A stretch of 8,046 nucleotides of DNA from Treponema sp. (GTDB lineage Bacteria; Spirochaetota; Spirochaetia; Treponematales; Breznakiellaceae): contig JAIRRR010000318.1 of the NCBI GenBank assembly GCA_031255875.1, positions 1-8,046 of the forward strand. Reading direction: 5' to 3'. Of the stretch, positions 1-6,151 are shown one piece after another (positions within the stretch are counted from its first letter, which is position 1; each line of letters starts with the position of its first letter). Both the position numbers and the translations under genes were made by a program. The notes under the pieces were generated by a model. That model was given only the letters and a program-made list of their open reading frames with translations. It did not search any database and was not told the origin of the DNA.

Positions 1-735
1 GAATTGCTGATTTCCCACTTCGCGGCAAACGCGATCTTCGTGCTGCAGCAAACCTATTACATGAACGCGACTTTCCTGCGGACGATCAAAATGGCCGAAC
101 TCCGGGACCCGAAGGAGACCGGCACCCATGTCAACCGGGTGGCCGGCTACGCGCTGGAGATCTACAACGGCTGGGCGCGGCGCAGGGGCGTCAGCGAAAA
201 AGAGCAGAACAAGTTCCGGGACTCGCTTAAGATCGGCGCCATGCTTCACGATGTGGGAAAGGTTGCCATCTCGGACCTGATCCTCAAGAAACCCGGCCGC
301 TTTACCCCGGAAGAGTACTTTATCATGCAGTACCACACGATATACGGCTCGCAGCTTTTCAACGACCCCCTGTCCTCCCTGGATATTATCGCCCGGGACA
401 TTGCCCTTACCCATCACGAGAACTGGGACGGCACGGGCTACCCCGGCTGGATTGATCCCAATACCATGAAGCCTATCAAGGCCGATGCCGAGGGCAGGCC
501 GCTGGGCAAAAAAGGCGAGGAGATCCCCCTTACCGGGCGCATTGTCGCCCTGGCCGATGTGTACGACGCGCTCTGTTCCCGCCGGGTTTACAAGGACGAG
601 TGGAAAGAGGAAGACGTGCTTGAGGAAATACAGAGGCTGAGGGGCACCAAGTTCGATCCCGAACTGACCGATGTGTTTTTCGAGACGCTGCCGAATATTA
701 AAATGATACAGAATATGTACCCCGAGGCGGACTAA
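1..735 (+). CDS. HD-GYP domain protein, C-terminal part (probable cyclic-di-GMP phosphodiesterase)
   Basis: The gene is open to the left edge, so the start and any N-terminal sensor or receiver domain lie outside the window. Numbering from the TTG at base 4, the HD-GYP metal residues are all visible: E38 and H42 (ETGTH), H82-D83 in HDVGK, H111, H137-H138 in HHENWDGTGYPG, and D185 in ALADVYDAL. The GYP signature is G145-Y146-P147. In this family the domain hydrolyses c-di-GMP to pGpG or GMP in the cytoplasm; the retained Glu upstream of the first His matches subfamilies with a three-metal site (family knowledge). Residues 88-105 (ISDLILKKPGRFTPEE) are also typical. It ends 27 bases before trkH, so the two may share a transcript. 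With no missing catalytic residue, an active enzyme is expected. Substrate specificity (c-di-GMP or another cyclic dinucleotide) cannot be read from sequence. Confidence 0.95.
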   Translation, partial: ELLISHFAANAIFVLQQTYYMNATFLRTIKMAELRDPKETGTHVNRVAGYALEIYNGWARRRGVSEKEQNKFRDSLKIGAMLHDVGKVAISDLILKKPGRFTPEEYFIMQYHTIYGSQLFNDPLSSLDIIARDIALTHHENWDGTGYPGWIDPNTMKPIKADAEGRPLGKKGEEIPLTGRIVALADVYDALCSRRVYKDEWKEEDVLEEIQRLRGTKFDPELTDVFFETLPNIKMIQNMYPEAD

Positions 736-762
736 CGCGATTACTGCCGGCGTTTGGATATA

Positions 763-2208
763 ATGCGCAAATTGGCGATTTTCAGGCTATGCATCGTATT
801 CCCGGGCTTCTTTTCCCTTGCCATGATCTTCCCGCTCGTAATAGCCCTCGCGTTCGGCGAGTACCGGATGGCTTTCGCGTTCGGCGTGACTATCGGCGCA
901 AGCGCTGCCGTCGCCGTGCCGGCCTTTGCGCTGGGCGGCAGGCCGGCCCCGGGCTTTAACACGCGGGAAGGAATCCTGTTTGTCTGCTTTGCCTGGTTCT
1001 CGGCCTGCCTTCTCGGCGCGGTCCCCTATTACCTGTCCGGTTATTTTCCCGGTTTTTCCGACGCCCTGTTCGAGTGCGTTTCCGGCCTTACCACGACCGG
1101 CATCACGGTGCTCCCGGACCTGGAAGCGCTTCCCTATTCGCTGCATTTCTGGCGGGCCATGACCCTCTGGCTGGGGGGCATGGGGACAGTTGTCTTTGCC
1201 GCGGGGCTGGCCTCCCGGCTCGGGGCGGGGGGGGTCCGGCCTCTACAGGAAACGGCCGGACGGACGGAAGAAAGATTCGCCCCCGGGCCAGGCGGCGCGG
1301 CGAAAATACTGTGCCTTGTTTACTGCGCCCTGACTGCGGTTCTGTTCCTGCTGTTTTTCGCCGGGGGCATGGGCTGGTTCGACGCGCTTTTCCACGCGCT
1401 CTCCGCCGTGTCCACCGGGGGGTTCAGCACGCGGAACAACGGTATTGCCGCCTTTAATTCGCCGTACCTTGAATGGGTCTGCGCGGTGTTCATGCTGATC
1501 GCGGGTTTTAACTTTACGCTGATATGCCGCCTTGCGCGGGGGAAGTTCCGCGATATTGCGGACAATGACGAGGCGAAGGCGTATTTTGCAATCATCCTGG
1601 TTTCGGCCCTTGTCGTAGGCGTTTCGATACTGCCCGAAGCCGGGTCGGTGGAAAAGGCGCTGCGCCGGGCTTTTTTCGGCGTCGTGTCGGTCATGACCAC
1701 GACCGGCCTTAGGGCGGAAGATCCTGGCCTGTGGCCGCCCCTGGCGCAGATGGTTGTTTTTATGCTTATGTTTACCGGCGGCTGTTCGGGTTCCGCCGCC
1801 GGGGGGATAAAGGTGATACGGCATGTCGTCCTGTTCAAACAGGCGAAGAACGAAACCATGCGGCTCCTGTATCCGTCCGGGGTGTTCTCGCTCCAGCTTG
1901 ATAAAAAACCCTGCGAAAAGCACGTCGTATACAACGTGGCGGCCTTCCTCTTCCTCTATTTTTTGCTGCTCTGCCTGGGGACCCTGCTGATGGGCGTTTC
2001 CGCCGGGGCCGGCCTTTTCGATTCGGTAAACGCCTCGGCAATCGCCCTGGGAAATATCGGGCATGGCCTGGGCGACCGGCTGCCGGGCGGTTTGTTTCAG
2101 CAGGCCCCGGATTATGTTAAATGGGGTTTCTCGTTTTTGATGATCGCCGGCCGCCTTGAGCTTTTCACGGTACTGATACTGTTCGCGCCGGGCTTCTGGC
2201 GCGGGTAG
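763..2208 (+). CDS. trkH: Trk/Ktr-type potassium uptake channel subunit TrkH
   Basis: Polytopic inner-membrane protein of the TrkH/TrkG/KtrB superfamily, the K+-conducting subunit normally gated by a cytosolic TrkA/KtrA ring. About 481 aa, the normal length. The four selectivity-filter loops can be followed (numbered from TTG 754): TTTGIT 113-118, STGGFSTRN 220-228, TTTGL 315-319 and LGNIGHG 432-438. Other family marks are the GGCSGSAAGGIKVIR stretch after the third loop (342-356) and AGRLELFTVL near the C-terminus (465-474). ATG 763 is preferred because it begins MRKLAIF, directly before the first membrane helix; TTG 754 would add three residues, and neither has a strong ribosome binding site. 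The fourth loop has His where TrkH proteins usually have Pro (NxGPG). No trkA is in the window. The last nine codons are repeated downstream at 3207-3236. Confidence 0.95.
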   Translation: MRKLAIFRLCIVFPGFFSLAMIFPLVIALAFGEYRMAFAFGVTIGASAAVAVPAFALGGRPAPGFNTREGILFVCFAWFSACLLGAVPYYLSGYFPGFSDALFECVSGLTTTGITVLPDLEALPYSLHFWRAMTLWLGGMGTVVFAAGLASRLGAGGVRPLQETAGRTEERFAPGPGGAAKILCLVYCALTAVLFLLFFAGGMGWFDALFHALSAVSTGGFSTRNNGIAAFNSPYLEWVCAVFMLIAGFNFTLICRLARGKFRDIADNDEAKAYFAIILVSALVVGVSILPEAGSVEKALRRAFFGVVSVMTTTGLRAEDPGLWPPLAQMVVFMLMFTGGCSGSAAGGIKVIRHVVLFKQAKNETMRLLYPSGVFSLQLDKKPCEKHVVYNVAAFLFLYFLLLCLGTLLMGVSAGAGLFDSVNASAIALGNIGHGLGDRLPGGLFQQAPDYVKWGFSFLMIAGRLELFTVLILFAPGFWRG

Positions 2209-2249
2209 CGGGCTGCGGCAGGGCTTCACCGGGCCGCAGGCGGCCAGTC
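2179..2249. repeat. 71-bp direct repeat, left copy (trkH/rsm22 end junction)
   Basis: Identical to 3207-3277 except at two adjacent bases (GC at 2223-2224, AT at 3251-3252); the offset is exactly 1028. The block begins on a trkH codon boundary and holds codons LFAPGFWRG plus the TAG stop (2206-2208). On the minus strand it holds DWPPAAR and a TGA stop (2226-2228), the C-terminus of the rsm22-like protein whose full gene ends in the right copy. The rsm22 tail in this copy is a detached fragment. Confidence 0.95.
2213..2239. terminator. Hairpin between convergent gene ends, left copy
   Basis: CTGCGGC (2213-2219) pairs with GCCGCAG (2233-2239) around a 13-base loop. It lies just after the trkH stop and across the stop of the rsm22 tail, where a bidirectional terminator would be expected. 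There is no T tract on either side, so intrinsic termination is only a possibility. Both bases that differ between the repeat copies fall in the loop, leaving the stem unchanged. Confidence 0.35.
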
Positions 2250-2262
2250 TCCGAGGCCACGA

Positions 2263-2291
2263 TTGCCGAAGCCGCCCCTGTGCGCTACAAT
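2263..2291 (+). promoter_or_regulatory. Sigma-70-type promoter for the cassette genes
   Basis: TTGCCG (2263-2268, four of six matches to TTGACA) and TACAAT (2286-2291, five of six matches to TATAAT) are separated by the ideal 17 bases. The promoter begins 13 bases inside the insert and leads into a very short untranslated leader before the GGAGG site of the first gene. It would make the cassette independent of trkH transcription. Confidence 0.6.
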
Positions 2292-2299
2292 CGGACTAT

Positions 2300-2304
2300 G
2301 GAGG
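2300..2304 (+). promoter_or_regulatory. Ribosome binding site fixing the GTG start at 2312
   Basis: A GGAGG core, seven bases before GTG 2312, supports this start over the in-frame ATG at 2327. Confidence 0.75.
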
Positions 2305-2311
2305 CTGAAAC

Positions 2312-2545
2312 GTGACCCACAAACTGATGTCGGAAGACGAAAAAATGGCCGTTATGATGCGGGTTATCGCGCTTTCCAAAGCAGGAAAAGAAGAAGAGGC
2401 GTCAGCCCTGAACAGAACTGTCCCGATGCCGCCTTTCCTGGCGAAATTCGCCAAAGAACACGGGCATCTTGATTTTCTAATCGAGAGCGGATGGAACATG
2501 GCGGAAGCGGAGGCGGTATTTGGACCAGGCTGGCTTGCTCCTTAA
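2312..2545 (+). CDS. Small conserved-looking protein of unknown function, first cassette gene
   Basis: A 77-residue protein starting at GTG with a strong GGAGG site seven bases upstream. I do not recognise a named family. It has no signal peptide or membrane segment. The N-terminal half (MSEDEKMAVMMRVIALSKAGKEEE within residues 6-29) reads as charged amphipathic helix. It is followed by a proline-containing turn (VPMPPFLAKFAKEHG, 37-51) and a short end with DFLIESGWNMAEAEAVFG. The even codon use, good start signals and protein-like hydrophobic pattern support a real gene. Its last 26 bases overlap the start of the next gene, which suggests translational coupling and a two-protein unit. A small upstream partner with an overlapping larger gene is a layout seen in toxin-antitoxin and similar pairs, but nothing in the sequence proves that role. 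Confidence 0.75.
   Translation: MTHKLMSEDEKMAVMMRVIALSKAGKEEEASALNRTVPMPPFLAKFAKEHGHLDFLIESGWNMAEAEAVFGPGWLAP
2509..2513 (+). promoter_or_regulatory. Ribosome binding site fixing the TTG start at 2520
   Basis: GGAGG lies six bases before TTG 2520, inside the coding sequence of the preceding 77-aa gene. It supports both the rare start codon and coupling of the two genes. Confidence 0.7.
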
Positions 2546-3101
2546 CATTTACACCGGGGTAACGGATATTTATCAAGGCCGCGAATGGCTTGATACCGCA
2601 GGACGAGAAGGCATTGGAAGAGAAATTTATCACAGGGGACTATCCCTTGCGTTTGCGGCTTTTCAGGAAGCAGAAAAATGCGCCGCAGAGGATTTGGCGG
2701 CGCTCATACTTGTTGAACAGACATATCTTGCCCAGGAACTTGCGTATTGCGTTCAGACAGACCGGAAAGCCGCAAACAGTTTGAAAAACGCCCTTGACGC
2801 TTTTGACGAGGGTTTGCTGGCTTTGAAAGTAGCCGAGTCCGGTTTGCCGTACTGTAGCGCCGAGCAGACATACTCGCATCGCAAAAACTGCCGTTCTGCC
2901 GGCATGCCAAAAGACGCTTTTCATTACGCTTGCGCCGGACATATCAAACGGCTTGACGGTATTTTGCATACTCCCGGTATCAATTTTACGGAAAAAAATT
3001 TGTTGAAACAGCGCCTTTCCAATGTGGCGACGGCGCAGTCGGTTTATGTTGAAAAACAAAAAAAAGCGCTGGAGGTTTGCTGCGCTTCGCGCACGGAATA
3101 G
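2520..3101 (+). CDS. Protein of unknown function with Cys/His-rich centre, second cassette gene
   Basis: A 193-residue protein starting at TTG, with GGAGG six bases upstream inside the previous gene. I do not recognise the family. It has no signal peptide or clear membrane span and appears mostly helical: GLSLAFAAFQEAEKCAAEDLAALILVEQ (40-67) and the Lys-rich C-terminus (161-185) look like long amphipathic helices. Residues 112-141 contain C112, H120, C124, H135, C138 and H141, including HRKNCRSAGMPKDAFHYAC, spaced as a possible metal-binding or redox site; this is inference. The GC content is near 50%, clearly below the flanking genes, consistent with acquisition together with the 77-aa gene. 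The gene ends 10 bases before a perfect palindrome. A TA-like or stress/defence role is conceivable from the layout only, without motif support. Confidence 0.8.
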   Translation: MDQAGLLLNIYTGVTDIYQGREWLDTAGREGIGREIYHRGLSLAFAAFQEAEKCAAEDLAALILVEQTYLAQELAYCVQTDRKAANSLKNALDAFDEGLLALKVAESGLPYCSAEQTYSHRKNCRSAGMPKDAFHYACAGHIKRLDGILHTPGINFTEKNLLKQRLSNVATAQSVYVEKQKKALEVCCASRTE

Positions 3102-3111
3102 TATAAATAGA

Positions 3112-3145
3112 GTCTGTCCATAATGTAGACACATTATGGACAGAC
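3112..3145. repeat. Perfect 15-bp inverted repeat with 4-base loop
   Basis: GTCTGTCCATAATGT (3112-3126), loop AGAC (3127-3130), then ACATTATGGACAGAC (3131-3145), its exact reverse complement. It starts 10 bases after the stop of the 193-aa gene. No T tract follows on either strand, so it is not a textbook intrinsic terminator, although it could end or stabilise the cassette transcript. Its AT-rich, perfectly symmetric arms also resemble abutted terminal inverted repeats left by an insertion sequence or miniature element. Confidence 0.85.
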
Positions 3146-3206
3146 ACCCTTAAAAATATTCATTTGCAACAGGCTGCCGGACTTGCCGAGCGGAAAGCCC
3201 TAGCTG

Positions 3207-3277
3207 CTGTTCGCGCCGGGCTTCTGGCGCGGGTAGCGGGCTGCGGCAGGATTTCACCGGGCCGCAGGCGGCCAGTC
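3207..3277. repeat. 71-bp direct repeat, right copy (trkH/rsm22 end junction)
   Basis: Right-hand partner of 2179-2249, differing only at 3251-3252. It contains a detached nine-codon trkH tail with its TAG stop (3234-3236) and the genuine end of the minus-strand rsm22-like gene, with its TGA at 3254-3256. Confidence 0.95.
3241..3267. terminator. Hairpin at the rsm22 end, right copy
   Basis: The same 7-bp stem as in the left repeat (CTGCGGC 3241-3247 with GCCGCAG 3261-3267) around the stop codon of the minus-strand rsm22-like gene. A possible terminator for the ptsI-der-rsm22 transcript; there is no T tract, so confidence is low. Confidence 0.35.
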
Positions 3278-4726
3278 CAGTATAAGCGCGCCGCTTTTAC
3301 TGTCGCGCCTTTCGCGGGCGGGCGGGTCGCAGCGGACAAGGGCACCGGCGGGGGCGGCGTCCATCGCGGCCCCGGTTCCGGCAAGCAGGACCGCGCCCAG
3401 CGGGGAGCAGCCGTAGCGCCCGGAGAGCGCGGCGGCCTGGCGCGGGGCGCTTTTTTCCGCCAGGGGGAATTTATCGGACAGCACCCGCACGGCTATCCGG
3501 GGATCTTCGGGCGCATTATTTTTATCTGCGCTCGTTGGCGCATTATTTTTGCCCGCGCCCGCAGCCGTTCCGCGTTTGTCCGCCGCCATGCTTCGGGCGG
3601 GGCCCCCGGCAAGCAGGAAACTCAGGACGGCCCTTTCCTTGGGAATACCCGCGTCGGCGGAAAGGTCCCGCAGTTTTTTCGGCGAGCTGTCCGTGTCAAA
3701 GGCGAAGTGGCACCACTTCCGCTGGCCGGGCCGGTTTTCCCCGGCCCGGCCTTCCCTGCCCCCGGGAAAGGGGCAGGGGCCGCCGTGCGTGCAAGGCGAG
3801 ACGGCGGGCCGCCCAAGGGCCGCAAGGGCGTCGCGCAGAAAGGCGATAAATTCGCCGGAACGGGGCACGCCGGGTTCCGCCACCAGGATGGAAGCGCCGT
3901 CCGCCGCCATGTCCGAAAGGCGGCGGGCTTCCTGCCCGGCAAAGCGGGCCAGGGCGCGGCTGTCCGAGTGGGGTATGTCCCCAAAGGATTCGTTGTACAC
4001 ATTTACCGCGCATACCAGGGCGGAACCGGCATCCGGCGGAAAGCCTTCGCCGCGCCGTCCCCGGCGCAGGATGTCGCCCTTAATCGTTTTTACCGTCCAG
4101 GCCGTTTCAGGCAGGCCGCTTTCCGCGCCGGCGCTGCCGCCGGCAGCGCCGCTCCCCGGCGTTTTGCCCTCCCTGCCCGGCGAGGCCAGCGCGGCAAAGA
4201 GTTTCTTCCCGGCCTCCATTGCCGCAGCGGTACGGTCCACGCAGCGGAAAACCAGCCTGAGGGGCCGCAGTTCCGGCCGGGCGATCCAGAGCGCGATGGG
4301 CAGGGTAAGGGGGCCGGAGCCAAGATCGGTGACAAGGTCGCCGTCCGAGAGGGCGAGGGGCAGGGAAGGGAGCAGCCGCACCAGCCGGTACACGTTCCAG
4401 GGAAGAAAGCAGCGGAGGTACGCGGACAGCATGGCGCTCCTGCCCAGGTAGGAAGCGCCGCGCTCGCCCCGGGCCGAGGTGAGCAGCCGGGAAAGTTCCG
4501 CAACGTCCCGGCCCAGGCGGCTGCGGAACCGGGCGGGTACGGGGAACACCGCGTCGGTCAGCGCGAAAAGTTTTTCCATAAGGCGCAGGGCCTCCGCGCC
4601 GGGCGGCGGGAAGAGCAGGCCCTGCGGAGCCGCCGCGGCCCCGCCGCGCTCCTCCGGGAAAGCCCCGCCGGAAGGCCGCGCCCCGGCGTGACGCGCCGTA
4701 GTACTACCGGTGTTTTTTCGGGGCAT
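3254..4726 (-). CDS. Rsm22-family ribosomal small-subunit methyltransferase-like protein
   Basis: A 490-residue protein matching the Rsm22/METTL17-type class I methyltransferase family. That family associates with the small ribosomal subunit and in mitochondria acts as an assembly factor. Visible marks are the SAM-binding motif DLGSGPLT (134-141), AEPGVPRSGEF (283-293), and the Cys-rich segment PCTHGGPCPFPG (311-322) with KWCHF (337-341). C312, C318 and C339, plus C440 (RYGCS) or C466, could supply four ligands for the iron-sulphur cluster described in METTL17. Gly/Ala/Ser-rich linkers at 180-205 and 378-408 are lineage-specific padding; the second has a nine-residue repeat containing KNNAP. 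ATG 4726 overlaps the end of der by 23 bases, and GGAAAG precedes it. ATG 4579 (residue 50) is a reasonable alternative that drops a low-complexity N-terminus. The product is cytoplasmic. True rRNA methylation activity is unproven for much of this family. Confidence 0.85.
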   Translation of the reverse strand: MPRKNTGSTTARHAGARPSGGAFPEERGGAAAAPQGLLFPPPGAEALRLMEKLFALTDAVFPVPARFRSRLGRDVAELSRLLTSARGERGASYLGRSAMLSAYLRCFLPWNVYRLVRLLPSLPLALSDGDLVTDLGSGPLTLPIALWIARPELRPLRLVFRCVDRTAAAMEAGKKLFAALASPGREGKTPGSGAAGGSAGAESGLPETAWTVKTIKGDILRRGRRGEGFPPDAGSALVCAVNVYNESFGDIPHSDSRALARFAGQEARRLSDMAADGASILVAEPGVPRSGEFIAFLRDALAALGRPAVSPCTHGGPCPFPGGREGRAGENRPGQRKWCHFAFDTDSSPKKLRDLSADAGIPKERAVLSFLLAGGPARSMAADKRGTAAGAGKNNAPTSADKNNAPEDPRIAVRVLSDKFPLAEKSAPRQAAALSGRYGCSPLGAVLLAGTGAAMDAAPAGALVRCDPPARERRDSKSGALILDWPPAAR

Positions 4727-6119
4727 CGTCTTTCCGGGAGGAGCGTATCTCTATTTCCACCGGGATCAGGGAGAATCCCAGATCCTTGCGGATACGGTTG
4801 CGGAGAAAGGCAAGGTACGGCGGGGCCACCGCCCGGGAACGGGATACAAAGAAAACAAATTTTACCGGGTTGTCCGAAACCTGGACGGCGTACCGTACCT
4901 TAAAGCGGGTCCTCGGGCCGGAGGGGGGCGGGGATTCCTCAAGCCATTTTTCCAGGGCCTGGTTCAGGCGGGCGGTTTCCACGCGGGTATGGAGCTGGGC
5001 GTGCATCCGTATCGCCGTGTTGAGCAGCTCCTCTACCCCAAAGCCGGTTTCGGCGCTCAGGGCGACAATAGGGGCGAATTCCATCTGGCCGAAGAAAAAA
5101 CGTATCCTGTCCCGCGCCGCGCCAAAGGTGTTTTTTATCTGGGGCATAAGATCCCACTTGTTCAGAACAAGGACGACCCCCCGCCCCCTGTCGCAGGCCA
5201 GCGCCGCTATCTTCTTGTCCTGGTCCGAAAGCCCCTCTTCGGCGTCTATCAGCAGGAATACCAGGTCCGCGTCTTCCATGGACTTTATCGCCCGGTTTAC
5301 CGAGTAGTATTCCACATTATCGCTTACCTTTGTCTTGCGCCGTATCCCCGCAGTGTCGAGAAGGCGGAACTTCTTCCCCCGGTAATCGAACGATCCCTCC
5401 ACCACGTCGCGGGTAGTGCCGGGCTTGGCGCTCACGATTGAATCCGCGGTGCCCGTAAGCCGGTTCGACAAGGTGGATTTCCCGGTGTTCGGCTTCCCCA
5501 GAATCGCCACGCGGATGATCCGGTCCGCCTCGCCGCCGTCAGCACCGCCGTCCGCGCCGGTTTCCGCCAGGGAAAAATCGAGCCGCCCCGCAATGGCCGC
5601 CTCGAGATCCGCTATATTGTCGCCGTGTTCCGCAGAGATCATGTAGACCTTGTCAAAACCCAGCGAGAGCAGATTCCACGCCTCGTTCTCCCGGCGGCCG
5701 CCCTCGGTTTTGTTTACCGCGGCCAGAAGCCGGTCCCGGTACGGGCGCAGGAAGGCGATAAATTCCTCGTCTTCCGGGGTAAGCTCGCCGGCCTCAAGGA
5801 CAAGCACGACCAAATCGGCCCGCTTCACCGTTTCCCTGGTACGCTCCAGCACCAGATCGTCCAGCTCGTCGTCAACGATCCCCGCGCCGCCGTCCTTCTT
5901 GCGGTCCAGCTTAAAGCCGCCGGTATCCACCAGCCGCACCGGTTTCCCGGCGATAAAGGCGCGGGCGCTTACCGGATCGCGCGTTACGCCCGGCGTAGGA
6001 TCGGTGATCGCGCGGCGCTGCCTCAGAAGCCGGTTAAAGAGAGTCGACTTCCCCACATTGGGGCGGCCCACCAGCGCCACCAAAGGCAGGCCGTGGTATT
6101 TTTCCTGTGTAGTTGCCAT
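4704..6119 (-). CDS. der: Ribosome biogenesis GTPase Der (EngA)
   Basis: A 471-residue double-GTPase that acts in late assembly of the 50S ribosomal subunit, complete and of normal length. GTPase domain 1 has GRPNVGKS (18-25), DTGG (65-68), NKTE (136-139) and SAE (162-164). GTPase domain 2 has GKPNTGKS (208-215), DTAGIRRK (255-262), NKWD (320-323) and SAETG (355-359). The C-terminal KH-like domain runs from about 375 to 458 (RFKVRYAVQVSDNPVKFVFF). The linker at 186-199 is Gly/Asp/Ala-rich. ATG 6119 has AAGG eight bases upstream (complement of 6128-6131). It lies 32 bases after ptsI and overlaps the next gene by 23 bases, so all three are probably co-transcribed. The first G4 motif is NKTE rather than the common NKxD, which may alter guanine binding in domain 1; domain 2 is canonical. 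Confidence 0.98.
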   Translation of the reverse strand: MATTQEKYHGLPLVALVGRPNVGKSTLFNRLLRQRRAITDPTPGVTRDPVSARAFIAGKPVRLVDTGGFKLDRKKDGGAGIVDDELDDLVLERTRETVKRADLVVLVLEAGELTPEDEEFIAFLRPYRDRLLAAVNKTEGGRRENEAWNLLSLGFDKVYMISAEHGDNIADLEAAIAGRLDFSLAETGADGGADGGEADRIIRVAILGKPNTGKSTLSNRLTGTADSIVSAKPGTTRDVVEGSFDYRGKKFRLLDTAGIRRKTKVSDNVEYYSVNRAIKSMEDADLVFLLIDAEEGLSDQDKKIAALACDRGRGVVLVLNKWDLMPQIKNTFGAARDRIRFFFGQMEFAPIVALSAETGFGVEELLNTAIRMHAQLHTRVETARLNQALEKWLEESPPPSGPRTRFKVRYAVQVSDNPVKFVFFVSRSRAVAPPYLAFLRNRIRKDLGFSLIPVEIEIRSSRKDDAPKKHR

Positions 6120-6151
6120 ACTTTTAACCTTATTTGCACATACTTACGCGC

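Larger units (their letters stand above)
2250..3206. mobile_element. Inserted gene cassette between 71-bp direct repeats
   Basis: The 957 bases between the two 71-bp repeats, plus one repeat copy, make up a 1028-bp insertion at the junction of the convergent trkH and rsm22 genes. The composition differs from the flanks: hand counts give 28/60 GC at 2341-2400, 31/60 at 2761-2820 and 28/60 at 3001-3060, against 48/60 at 1201-1260 and 38/60 at 4201-4260. It carries a promoter, two overlapping unknown genes and a perfect palindrome, but no transposase, integrase or resolvase. A 71-bp duplication is far longer than usual transposon target duplications and is closer to the identity block of a site-specific integration site, or to integration of a circle by homology. 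The structure is seen in the sequence; mobility is inferred. Bases 3146-3206 hold nothing recognisable. Confidence 0.6.

Noticed and set aside
1243..2229. A 328-codon minus-strand open frame opposite trkH
   Set aside because: Its protein has no recognisable motif and is very rich in charged residues and Gln, while the plus-strand TrkH frame has all four filter loops.
2312..3101. One gene split by a frameshift
   Set aside because: Each frame has its own start with a well-spaced GGAGG, and the first ends normally within 26 bases of the overlap, so two coupled genes explain the data better. Homologues fused in one frame would reopen this.
2179..3277. Integron-type cassette with attC sites
   Set aside because: The repeats are the ends of trkH and rsm22, not imperfect palindromic attC-like sequences, and no integron integrase or array is visible.
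3164..4903. A 579-codon plus-strand open frame opposite rsm22
   Set aside because: Its protein is Arg/Gly/Ala/Pro-rich with no motif, it crosses the right 71-bp repeat, and it lies antisense to a minus-strand gene with clear Rsm22 motifs. It is an expected shadow in GC-rich DNA.
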